Assembly (NCBI GenBank): GCA_000729835.1 | Contig: JFHB01000007.1 | Location: 62,001 to 126,000 of the forward strand | Length of the DNA: 64,000 bases | Reading direction: 5' to 3' | From: Atkinsonella hypoxylon | Taxonomy: Eukaryota > Ascomycota > Sordariomycetes > Hypocreales > Clavicipitaceae | Part shown: in pieces, positions 54,705 through 64,000 of the stretch | Numbering within the stretch: position 1 is the stretch's first letter | Layout: every line of letters begins with the position of its first letter | Translations under genes and position numbers: made by a program | Notes under the pieces: generated by a model | Told to the model about the DNA's origin: nothing | Seen by the model: the letters and a program-made list of their open reading frames with translations, nothing else | Databases searched by the model: none

Positions 54705-56895
54705 TTATACAGACCAGGAAAATGACACGCAGCCACATGGCGTGAGGTCAACATCTCTCTCGTGTAGCGACGATCCATCCCATGAGCTTGGGCCCATGAA
54801 ACGATCTATAATGGTGTTCTTGACATTTGGCACAACTTCGTTGATCTTGATGGTGATCGGCTTCCCATTCTCGTCATAAACGGGAGTCTTATCGTAGCCG
54901 CCGTCGATGATGGTATATTGAGTGCAGGTGGCAGGAGGGGCGCTGTCAGGACGTCGCTCAACAAATTTGACCAATTTTGTGTAAGGCGCTTTATAATTCG
55001 ATGGTGCTGGTCCGCCAGACGATCCAGTGGATAGTGACCCAGCTGATGCAGTCGTCTTGTCTGGCGTGGCTGTCTGGTTAGGATAGATGAAGACTTGAAG
55101 TTTGATGTTTGGCCAAGAACAGATCCAGGGCTTATCGCCTTCACTAGCCGCGAATCCCTTTCTCATATAACGAGACTTGTCGAATCCAGAGACCTGACGA
55201 GAAACAAGAGGCCTACCGTCCAGATCGCGTTTTCCGGCCTCAGTCGATGTAGCCTGGAGCTGGTTTTCGGGGACAATGACAGTCTTGTTGTATTCCACCT
55301 CGAGATACCAGGCCGGTCCACGATTCAATTCTCCCAAGTCTTTTGCAAGAACCAGGGTTTTGAATTCAGGTATGTCAGGTGGCTGCGAGCCCCAAATAAA
55401 TCTTGATGCCCTTGCATCGAATGGTGCCAGTCTGAGAGCATAGTCGGCCGTGCTTTTTGCATCTGGAATGTACGTCACATTCATCGAGTACCACCGGAAT
55501 GGCAAATCGCAACTCCAGGCTGGTGTCTGGGCGGAATCCTTAATACATGCCTTTGGCACCTGATATTTCTCCATTGGGGGCAATGCATAGCAACCAGTGT
55601 CCAGGGGAGGGAGACCAACGGGTCGTTCCAGCAGGTACTGAACATTGTTTGAGAGCATCTTTGCACCACTTGATCTATTGAGCGTTAGCCAACCTGACGT
55701 ATCCGGCAAATACACAAGATGAACTGGGTCAAGTGGAGACTTACTTATCCTTGTGGGGAGGCCCTTCACGTTGTTGCTTCGTGACAATGGTTCCAATGAC
55801 GGTACCCATGACCACTCCCGTAATGACAATGCCGATTAACAGCAAGCAAATAGCCCAGTAGGGCACAATTCCCCATAGCTTCTTCTTAGCCCTTCGCTCC
55901 CACTTGCCTTGGGTGGGCTTCTCGGCCAAGTCTCGGGCAGCGCCGTTGAGCTCATGATGGCTCTGTATAGAAGGCACGCTGCGAAAAGACTCTGCCCTAT
56001 GCGGTGCGCTAGGTAGATCCTCCTCGGTAGAAGAAAATTCGGGGTTTCGCGTGGCAAGGCCGATACCGCCAGCGCCAGGAATCGGCTCAATAGGGGACGA
56101 GACGGCCAATCCTATGTTTCTATTCGCATCGACATCCGTGACAGGAGGTAAGGAGGCTTCTGGCCCAGTCACAGGCTTGGCGACGTACGTTTCTTGAGGA
56201 TATCTTGTATATGGGGGAAGTTCTTCCATGTGCCCCAGCGGTCCGATTAAATCTCCGGCTTCCTCACCGTCAGGACCGATCTGCCTACTATATCCATCGC
56301 CCATGCCATTGAACCCAACAGGAATCGCTGGTTGAGTCGGGTCCTCTGCTGGCGTGGTGTTCTGTGTGTAGAGAGCATATGGGTGAGTCGGCCCTCGGGG
56401 TCCATCATATGTCTCTACGCTGACGAATGGTCCCGTTGACGAGGTGGCGTTGCTGTGAGTTCTTTGAGGATACAATTGATAAGGATGAGATGGCTGACTG
56501 GCCCCGTTATATTGGGAATTGACGTGTGTTGAGGTACTTGATGATGACGACTGTCCGTCTCTAGACGGGATCAACCCGTCGTTTCGAAGCGTCAAGAAGT
56601 CGTGATGGTGGGAAGGTTTGGCAATACTTGATGGTCGATTGAAGACATCGTAGCCCTTGACTGGAGAAATAGAAGATGATAACAGAGGAAAGCTCGGGGA
56701 TTGGTTGGAAGTGAATGGTGATGGCGACGGGGCGGCTGGCGAAATGCCATTTGGGTCGGCGAACGGAGACGGTCGGAAGCCATCTGAGACGGCATTTGCT
56801 GTCAAATCGTATTCATCGTCCTGTGATTGTCGTACAGATCGCCTGGCTAATGAAGTCCGCCTTTCACATCCAGAATTTCCATCACCAGGCTGCAT
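54705..56895 (-). CDS. Single-pass membrane protein, DUF7820-like
   Basis: Two exons (56895-55745, 55674-54705) sum to 2121 nt, 706 residues; GAT AA/GTAAGT...AATAG/A TCA joins HKDK to SSGAKMLSNN. Residues 1-335 are disordered, Pro/Ser/Tyr-rich with motifs such as ELPPYTRYPQETY. A basic stretch (KWERRAKKKL) precedes one transmembrane helix at about 340-370 (YWAICLLLIGIVITGVVMG). The C-terminal 330 residues form a domain with about eight cysteines and N-glycosylation sites (NVT, NKT, NQT), so the N-terminus is probably cytosolic and the C-terminus outside or lumenal. It resembles a fungal family I recall as DUF7820; the function is unknown. Several PPxY- and Tyr-rich motifs in the cytosolic half could bind WW-domain ligases (inference). 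Confidence 0.85.
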
Positions 56896-59256
56896 ATTGG
56901 TGTAAAAGCAGCAGTGTACTCGTATAATACTTGATGGATGGGTGTTGATGTCGAGTTGACATGAGCCGCCGACACTCAGCCTCTAGTGAAGGCTGGTGAC
57001 GCGAGCCACGCAGAAAAAGCCGCAGAAGCCAGCGTCCTGGTCTTGGCGATATTAAGTGTCCCAAAAATCGACGGTCGTCGCTGTTGTTCGTCAGAACTGA
57101 AGTTGAGTCTTTATGAGGCGCTTTGATGGTCGGTCGATCAAGATGCAATGTTAGATCGAGAGTCAGCAGCAACGACCGGTCGGAACGGCTTGACAATGGG
57201 CAGGAATGTTTGATCGATGTGGGGGCCGAAAGCAGCGTGATGGAATCGGAGACTACAGAGACCGAATTGCAGGGCAAATTGGTTCTTGTTTGTTGTAGTG
57301 GCGATCTCTGTTGGGTGTATGAGTGATAACGGTCTTGGGGTGGATGCCGGATCCTAGGGCTTGGAGTGGAGGAAAGGGCGAAGCGGATTGCTGTTCACTT
57401 GGCAAGAGCTTGCAGTTACTGCCAGGTGCAAAGGCAAAGCCAGACAAACACCAACCAATCTCAACACCCCATACGGAGCACTCCATAAATATGTCTGTCG
57501 GTCGGTCGGCTCTTGGGAGGGAAAGCAGAAGCCAGGGTGAGAAGCCTGGGGGAGACGGGGACGACCATTGGCTGAGGCTGGGCCCAGCTTGGCCAAGAGG
57601 GGACGGCTTAACACCTGAGTGGCTGAGTGGCTTACTGGCTGGGAGCGTGGGCAGCGTTGGCCTAGATCCAGCCACGGGGATGGTCAAATTATTTCCATGA
57701 CGGGCTGTGTCCCCCGCGCGCCATCCAACCCGCCAGCGAGCCAGCGGAGCCAATTGTTCACGTTCACGTTCACCCCCTTGCAAGCCAGTCATGCGATGCG
57801 GTTGACGAATTAACTGGGACACTGTGCCACTGCCAATAACTAGCCCCCTGCTCAAGACGGCGCCGATATGAGAAGTCAAAAACTCTGACGATTTCGGTTG
57901 AGTTGGAAAGTCTGCTTTTGCCGCCTCACAACTGCGCGCTTCCTTTGGCCTCCCTATGTCAGTCAGCAACACAATAGCTATCGCCCTATGTTTTCAAATT
58001 CAAACGCGCCTGCTGTTCTCGAGAAACGCCCGGTTGGCCATTCCTTTCCTCTGCTGCTGTCGAGGCCCAAGATGTTCCTCATCGTCTGTCTTGCCAGCAA
58101 GCAGTTACCGATTGCCAGGCAACGCCCTGTCCCGTCCTGCGCCTGCAACTCTGCCAACCAACACCGATTGACTTGATCAATTACTATGACCTACTCTGTA
58201 AAGACAACGGGCATCTTGGCCTTTCGTTGCAATCGTGTCTTCTCCGCCAGCATCTTGTACATGAAAACATACCAAGTGGTCAGGAACGTCGTATTAGAAA
58301 CCACATCCCCAATTTGACCAAAAAAATTCCATCCATCAAGTCAATCTGCAATCAGATAGACAAATTGGCCCTTTGCAGAACATCCACACTGCTCCTATCG
58401 CGGGAACTGACTGTCTCATGGCATGCAACGCAGGTCACTAGGTTGCGTACCATGAAAATGGCCACCAAGTGCATCCAAACACTCATGGAGAGTAGTTATT
58501 CAGCGCTAAGAAGAGGTCAATGGTCTCCTGGCTCCCGTTGGATTATGGCGTAGCACGTTTCAGGTCTGTGGCCGGCGGAATTCTTTCCAAGTCGTTGCTT
58601 TTCCTAAGTATCCGTTCGACTTGGTCAACACGAGCCAATCACCTATACTAGCTCCTTCTTCATCCTTGACATTCTTTCCGATATAGCCGAGCGGGCGAGG
58701 TGCCCTGGCTTTTTTGCGAATCGTACGACGAAGTGCACTTTGTTTCTTTTTTCTTTTTTTTTTAAAAAATACGAAATAGTTGTTTCTTAGCTTGCTTCAT
58801 TAAAATGTGACACTGGTGCACATGAGCTCTGCTCGAAGCAGCCTACGTTTGCTGCCTTGATCAAGAATCCGCTAGAGGCTGACTGTCGAAGCATCATGTT
58901 CAAAACCTGACAGTCGGGGCTTTATACTCTCTTGTGGTTTGGTCTTGTCATCAAACATTGAAAAGAATCCAATTGAACAGCGGAAAGTGGCTCGAATCAA
59001 GCTGGTCTAGTTTACTACTTAAAACTTAAAATACAGGAGCAGGAGAGTCAGTATGCGATTCCCTCTGACTGGGAGGATCATCCTAAGGTAAGAATCTTGC
59101 TTGCAAATAACACATATAGATGCTTACACAATGGAGGATACCTAGATCTATAATAGCACTTCCATGCACTAGTTAGTGACTTGTACCATCTGATTTAACA
59201 GCCACCCGCTACAACTTGTTGTTAGGATAAACGCACGTACTGGTAAAGTCATCTTC
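56896..59256. other. Intergenic, upstream of the DUF7820-like gene
   Basis: The left part should hold its promoter and 5' UTR. A 239-codon minus-strand frame at 57253-57972 is Pro/Ser/Leu-rich with no recognisable motif and is not called. A T-run followed by A-run lies near 58752-58768. Nothing else supported. Confidence 0.5.
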
Positions 59257-59693
59257 ATGGGATCCCAATCCTCCGCCGCTCAGCTGTATGCCGAGGACAG
59301 ATCTATTGCCACGTATATAAGAACGCTTGACAGACACTCAAATTCGAGTAAAGCTCTCTATCCGAGAGCCTGAGCATTAAGTTTCGATCTCACTCTCGAC
59401 ACCGCCAAAAGTGGCGATAGATCCCGCCTATTTCGGTGGGAAGAACAGCGCCTCCCGGATTCTGTCTTTATCGAAGACGGAGGACTTACATGTACATGGA
59501 CTGAGATGACCACATTCCCGTACAATTCGCTGAAGCCAGAATGGAGACTCATATCTGGGAACAGCACACAGTCACCACGCCAGTCAAAGGCTGAAGACTT
59601 ACAGAATTTGTGATTGAAATTCAAACTAAGAATGAAGGCATGCAGTTTGCTGGATACACAATAGCTGGCAGTGACGACTACTGACAGATTAGA
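59257..59693 (+). pseudogene. Coding-like fragments, unidentified (small gene or remnant)
   Basis: Three protein-like stretches follow one another on the plus strand: MGSQSSAAQLYAEDRSIATY continuing IRTLDRHSNSSKALYPRA (59257-59373); RWEEQRLPDSVFIEDGGLTC continuing WTEMTTFPYNSLKPEWRLIS (about 59431-59560); and, after a TTACAG, EFVIEIQTKNEGMQFAGYTI ending AGSDDY (about 59605-59685). I could not join them with good splice sites. They may be exons of a small gene or the debris of one. Family not recognised. Confidence 0.25.
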
Positions 59694-60204
59694 CACATGT
59701 GGAACCAGGTGAAACTGCCAGGTGGCTAACAGAAGGGGACCAGGAATACCTGTTTAATCCGAAGTATCAAACGTGTATTGATTTATATCAGTCTTTTCTT
59801 CCTCCTTGAATGCGGTGACGCCATTCTGCCTAGCTGAGCATCGAGCTGGCTTTCCGGGATGGTGTATACATGACAAACGTCGTCAAGCTTCCTAAGCTTA
59901 CACAACAGTCTTTCCATACTATAACCAACCAGCTTAATAGGCGTAATTATAAGTCCAAAATGTACTACCGCAGCCAATTCTTAACCGTGACACGTGCTGC
60001 GTGGCATCGGGTAGCTGCGACAGCATCGTATCACAAATCGCTATCAATGTCCACGAGAGAAGAAACAGCAAGCATGCTCTAATATACTTTTATAAAAGAA
60101 TAAATTAGATATCTATCAATCTACATGGCGCCTATAACACAGGAAATCGATCCACAGAAAAGAAAAAAAAAACATTCAGTGCAGAATCTGCAGGCTCAGC
60201 ATCC

Positions 60205-60663
60205 ATGGCATCTTTATCCTCTTCCGCTTACTTCAGCTCAGAGACGACAACCCCTCTGATGTTTCTCACGAAACGCATTCGAACAGAAGAGTGTCTCGTG
60301 TTAATTTCTCGGATGAACCCTTATCCAAGCTCCATCATGCGCTTCATCGCTTACGCAGCGGGATGTCCCCTTAACGCTGCTTACATTGTGGCCAGATATC
60401 CTCGTGCTCACAGGAGTGCAGCGTATCATAGGCATAGGACCGGCAAGATGCTCTACGACTTTAGAAAGGGAGAGCTGTTCTGGATGACGCAGGCAGCGGG
60501 GGATCGGTTGATTCGCGAGCACGAGAGACGGCGACAGGAGACGCAGCAGGCATCTCAGGAATATGAGCCTTCACGGCCTCAGCCCGCACAGGAACGTGCC
60601 TCGGCAGATCGAGCTTCGGATGAAGGGGGAAGAGCAGCAGATGACCCGGATGCGGCGGAATGA
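60205..60663 (+). CDS. Hypothetical protein, 152 residues
   Basis: Intronless frame with protein-like text: SSIMRFIAYAAGCPLNAAYI, VARYPRAHRSAAYHRHRTGK and MLYDFRKGELFWMTQAAGD, then a charged tail of Arg, Gln and Glu (REHERRRQETQQASQEYEPS) ending in an acidic Ala/Asp stretch. No transmembrane segment or signal peptide is clear and I recognise no family. A second frame overlapping the 3' end (about 60594-60767) also reads coherently (ELRMKGEEQQMTRMRRNDAM then LSALHCDGFEIMFSFTCEEL), so a one-base shift may have truncated a longer protein. The start could instead be the internal MNPYPSSIMRF. Neighbouring DNA has no intact gene for 2.5 kb on the right. Confidence 0.45.
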   Translation: MASLSSSAYFSSETTTPLMFLTKRIRTEECLVLISRMNPYPSSIMRFIAYAAGCPLNAAYIVARYPRAHRSAAYHRHRTGKMLYDFRKGELFWMTQAAGDRLIREHERRRQETQQASQEYEPSRPQPAQERASADRASDEGGRAADDPDAAE

Positions 60664-63052
60664 CGCGATGAAAGACCATGAGTACTTGAGCGCGTTGCAT
60701 TGTGATGGATTTGAAATCATGTTCTCATTTACGTGTGAGGAGCTTATCCTAAGAAGAGGGCCGGTCTGAGATTCACAAGAGCAATGTAGGACCGTTTTGA
60801 AGGGCCTGAGCTGAGGATGCTGCCCTTATTTTTATGATTAAAACGATGTTCGTTTTGCTCAGTCTTCTGACTGAGCTCCTGAATGGTACGTATTCCGGTC
60901 AGCACCAGCCCTTGTAGGTAGCATAATACCCATCATCATGGGCTTTCTAAATGGAGGGTACCGGGCGCAATGTGCTTCTGAAGAAACCGTAAGATAGAAT
61001 CATTAGCAGTACACTCAGACTAAATCGGAGATAAATCCAATTTCTACGCGTAATCACCCTTTCTCTTATTTTCTTATCTGGAATATTGCCATCTAACGCA
61101 GAAGCACGATTTCAGCTGAGGTGTTTTATCCTACAGAAACATTCTTGTTTTAATACGGATCCGGAGAGATAGACAATCTCAGCCTCGGCAGTACTGCAGA
61201 AAATGTGTTATGAAGCCAGTCTGATAATCTGCTTCCAGGGCAATATCATGAGTTCAGAGCGCAACGCAGCAAAGAAGGCGACATCCCGCAACAGCCCCCG
61301 AAGAGTCATCATATCAGGCAAACTGCTTCTTCTCCCCGGAATCGATGCTCGATATTCGCGGCTTGCGCCGGATTTCCCCTCCTTCTACACGCTCATCTGT
61401 TCTCAAGCCCTATTCGCTCGTCTTTGTGACCGGTATCCTGTCCACATCATCACTCACGTCGTTGACAGCTCTGTTCATTGGCGCTCAAGACGAGTTATTG
61501 TCTAACCTTTGCTGCCAGGATCAAGAAACTGGAGGATATTTGTCTCGTCCAGCTCATTGAGCAAAGTGCTTACCTACATCCGCAATAGGATGCAAGGCTG
61601 CCTCTTATAACCTGGGTATAGGGAGTTTTTCGTACCGAGGCTGCGCTGCGGCGCAGACATTTATCAAGATCTTCTTGCAAACTCTGCAGGCGCCTGAATC
61701 ACATTGCAGAGAATTGCTGGTTCCGCCCGAAATGAACGCGGTGCTACGGGACTCGTTCCTACACACTCAGCGGACAATTTCGGCAACAAAGTCAACCGGC
61801 ACATGGAGGAGAAAATGAGACAGAATCTAGAGATACGTGAAGCTCGTATTAAGAGCGCTGGCCAGACTCAGATAGATAACTTTTGTTGAAAAAGAGAAGC
61901 ACGATTGTCGCTGAGGTTGATGCATGCTTGGGTCAAATTAGACGACCCTCGGACGCTACGGCGGCGAGGAGAGTTGATCAGGGGGTGTCATTACTCAGGG
62001 AACTATCACAAGTTGCCTTGAGCAATTTTTAGCGGAAATCTGTTCTCCTCACAAGGACTTGAATGTTCGAGGTTGTCATCAGGGATTGTCAACCAAATCA
62101 ACTAAGATGCAGAAACTGTCGTTACCTCTATTTATGACTCACCAGGCCGCATGCTTTGACAAGGAGGAGGCTGATAACGTTGTACAAGCGCCAACCATGG
62201 CTTATTAGTGCATTTTCCCTGAACAGGGGGGCATTGAATGACAGTCAGATGGCAGTATTGACGACGGCTCTAACGCTTTCTGATATGCCAATGCACGAGA
62301 TTGTCCGGAGCCAAGAAAGGTAACACATCCGCGTCCAAACAGCTGTTAGCGTGTGTGGTAGCTATTTTGTCAAATCGCATGGATTGCGGCGGCTGCAAAG
62401 CATCAGTCAGATCAGATGTTGAGTGCTCACTCACCAGCATGATTCGATTGTCGGTTGGCTTCATGGGTTAGCATCACCACGTGCACGTCCCCCTTTGGGA
62501 TATGCCGCCCAGAGACATCTTGAGATGGAGTTTGTTCACAAAACTGCGGAGGAGTGCAGATCAGTGCAGATCAGTGCAGACGAAAAAGAATACCAGCGTG
62601 GGTTTGGTGCCGTGCAGACGCAACGAACGCGCGCAAAAGTCCTCTTGGGGCCCGTTATGTAATGTAATTTGACCACCTCATGCACATTCACGCAGGAGAA
62701 GGAGTCATCTTGCCGGATTGTCAACACCTGGCTGGCCACTCCCTACCACGGCCCCTGCTACTGGCAGCTGCCATCGGACAATTGGCACTTCCGCTTAGTT
62801 AGTTGCTGCCGCGTGGTCAAAAATCCGTTGGCTGCGTGTTTAGGCAATCCTTGGGATCCTTGGGCAGGCTGTCCTGTCAATATTATGCAGGCCTTTGTTC
62901 TGATGCAGCTGCAGCCCTGCAATCCGCATCCAAGGCGAGGCGAGGCGAGGCGACTGCCTGGTGATCCCAGCTGTTACGAGAAGAAAATTCTAAATGTTCC
63001 CCTCAAAGTCCTGCTTCCTCGCACTAGGCAACCAACGATCAGACATCTTTAG
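60664..63052. other. Gene-poor interval with coding-like scraps
   Basis: Short fragments such as HMEEKMRQNLEIREARIKSA within 61704-61889, and FVTGILSTSSLTSLTALFIG near 61425-61485, look protein-like but do not assemble. GTGCAGATCA repeats lie at 62553-62580 and GGCGA repeats near 62934-62951. No intact gene seen. Confidence 0.4.
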
Positions 63053-63087
63053 TATATAAATCGGTCTGATCGGTCTGATCGGTCTGA
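63053..63087 (+). promoter_or_regulatory. TATA box followed by a 9-bp tandem repeat
   Basis: TATATAAA at 63053-63060 is directly followed by three exact copies of TCGGTCTGA (63061-63087). The start codon of the BCS1-like gene is 190 bases downstream, a normal spacing for a fungal 5' UTR. The TCTGATCGG repeats are good candidates for regulator sites, or just a small minisatellite. Confidence 0.5.
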
Positions 63088-63249
63088 TCATCCTCACAAC
63101 CCAGTCTCTCTTCTTCAAAGCATCTCTACTCGTACAAGAGATCACAGCGTATTGATTGTCCTCTCCCCCACGGCTACGGATTGTCATTGTCCCACCAAAA
63201 TTGTAGCATCTTCATTCTTGCAGCACATCACTACTGCTTCATCGCCATC

Positions 63250-64000
63250 ATGGATTTCTTCAAGCGAACCATGCAGCAGACCATGGAGCAAGCGTCTTCA
63301 CCACCCTCCGCCGAGACTGGAATCCCTGGTGCACCATCACCTCCATTCGCCCTCTTAAATTACTTCTTCCCTGGCTATTCAATGCTTACCTCTGCCGCGA
63401 ATGCATACATAGGCGCCGATGTCAACTCTTACATGCCAGTCCTGATTGCCGTACTAGCCATTTCTGTCACATGGAACTACGTCAAAGATCAGTTTTGGAT
63501 TTTCGTGAACAACTACCTCATGTCGAGTGTAATCATCCGTACCGATGATGAGATATACAACATGGTCATGTTGTGGTTGTCACGGCAGAAGTTTGCCCAC
63601 AACTGCCGCCACTTTCTTGCCAACACAAATATCAACTCTCGAAATCGTCACATGTACAGCTATTCCGACGATAACAGTGATGACGAGCACGAGGATGAGG
63701 TGAACGCCCATGTCAACGCCATTACCGGCGCATTGAGTTCTCAGAAGCAGGCATTGCACTACACCCCTTCTGGTGGTACTCATCTCTTCTGGTACAAGAT
63801 GCGCCCGCTTACTTTTGAGCGTTTGCGAAATCGTGACCAGAACATTTTCATGTTCCAGAGTGAGAAGGAAGAGCTCCGCATATCTTGCCTGGGACGAAAC
63901 CCTCGCATCCTCAAGGAGCTGCTGCTCGAGGCTCGTCAAATGCATATGAGGAAGGATGACCGCAAGACTGTCATTTATCGCGCCAACTTGAATGAAACTT
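63250..64000 (+). CDS. BCS1-like AAA ATPase, N-terminal part (3' truncated by window)
   Basis: The frame is open from ATG at 63250 to the end of the window (250 codons) with no intron. MDFFKRTMQQTMEQASSPPS leads to a hydrophobic segment (MPVLIAVLAISVTWNYVKDQ), then the BCS1 N-terminal domain: FVNNYLMSSVIIRTDDEIYN, MVMLWLSRQKFA, an acidic loop DDNSDDEHEDEVN, FWYKMRPLTFERLRNRDQNI and ISCLGRNPRILKELLLEAR. The AAA ATPase module (Walker A/B) should follow outside the window. Mitochondrial Bcs1 inserts the Rieske protein into complex III. Filamentous fungi have many divergent paralogues of unclear role, and the long acidic loop suggests a paralogue rather than Bcs1 itself. Confidence 0.9.
   Translation, partial: MDFFKRTMQQTMEQASSPPSAETGIPGAPSPPFALLNYFFPGYSMLTSAANAYIGADVNSYMPVLIAVLAISVTWNYVKDQFWIFVNNYLMSSVIIRTDDEIYNMVMLWLSRQKFAHNCRHFLANTNINSRNRHMYSYSDDNSDDEHEDEVNAHVNAITGALSSQKQALHYTPSGGTHLFWYKMRPLTFERLRNRDQNIFMFQSEKEELRISCLGRNPRILKELLLEARQMHMRKDDRKTVIYRANLNET

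Noticed and set aside
57253..57972. 239-codon minus-strand open frame upstream of the DUF7820-like gene
   Set aside because: Pro/Ser/Leu-rich with no motif; lies where the promoter and 5' UTR are expected.
58680..58740. tRNA-like A box TAGCCGAGCGGGCGAGG
   Set aside because: No matching T arm (GGTTCGA) within range, and no acceptor stem.
1..64000. CRISPR arrays, bacterial operons, PKS/NRPS or other biosynthetic clusters
   Set aside because: No repeat-spacer arrays, and the gene structure is eukaryotic. No megasynthase, terpene cyclase, P450 or transporter set seen.

Overview
The window looks like nuclear DNA of a filamentous ascomycete. Genes are split by short introns (about 60-190 nt, GT-AG with one GC-AG). 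Coding density is low. The proteins are fungal: a Kin1-type kinase, Caf40, Pex20, Sec13, a Whi2-like BTB protein and a DUF7820-type membrane protein. Intergenic DNA is rich in homopolymers and in a CTAGGTACCTAG-type microsatellite. Gene content and protein style suggest a Sordariomycete, probably Hypocreales; that placement is inference from memory of such proteins, not from a search.

Layout. 1-3.7 kb: the 3' part of fructose-1,6-bisphosphatase (+), a DUF1295 membrane protein (-) and a CIA30-family protein (-). 3.7-8.8 kb: gene-poor with simple repeats. 8.8-9.8 kb: a bZIP regulator (-) whose otherwise intact frame carries an internal TAG. 9.8-24.9 kb: about 15 kb with no gene I can support, carrying the CTAGGTACCTAG motif many times. 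24.9-31.3 kb: caf40/rcd1 (-) and a KIN1/PAR-1 kinase (-). 34.7-36.9 kb: a TOUGH/GPATCH1-type G-patch protein (+). 37.6-38.3 kb: a cysteine-rich single-pass protein with a likely frameshifted tail (-). 38.7-39.4 kb: a badly decayed kinase-like pseudogene holding a 30-A run (+). 40-41.4 kb: a GT31-type glycosyltransferase (-). 41.4-44.8 kb: gene-poor with a possible BED/hAT remnant. 44.8-46.0 kb: an intronless cyclopropane-synthase-like methyltransferase with altered active-site residues (+). 48.1-56.9 kb: a compact housekeeping block of Whi2-like (+), SEC13 (-), PEX20 (+) and DUF7820-like (-). 57-63.2 kb: gene-poor with one orphan ORF and scattered coding-looking fragments. 63.25 kb to the end: the N-terminal part of a BCS1-like AAA ATPase (+).

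The genes do not form a pathway or biosynthetic cluster. The recognisable ones are unrelated housekeeping functions: gluconeogenesis, mRNA decay, polarity signalling, RNA processing, COPII/nuclear pore, peroxisome import and stress signalling. They are separated by accessory-like stretches holding pseudogenes and fragments. I found no convincing new multi-gene system. The best leads are the bZIP internal stop, the methyltransferase with substituted catalytic residues, the decayed kinase, and the 15-kb desert upstream of the bZIP gene.
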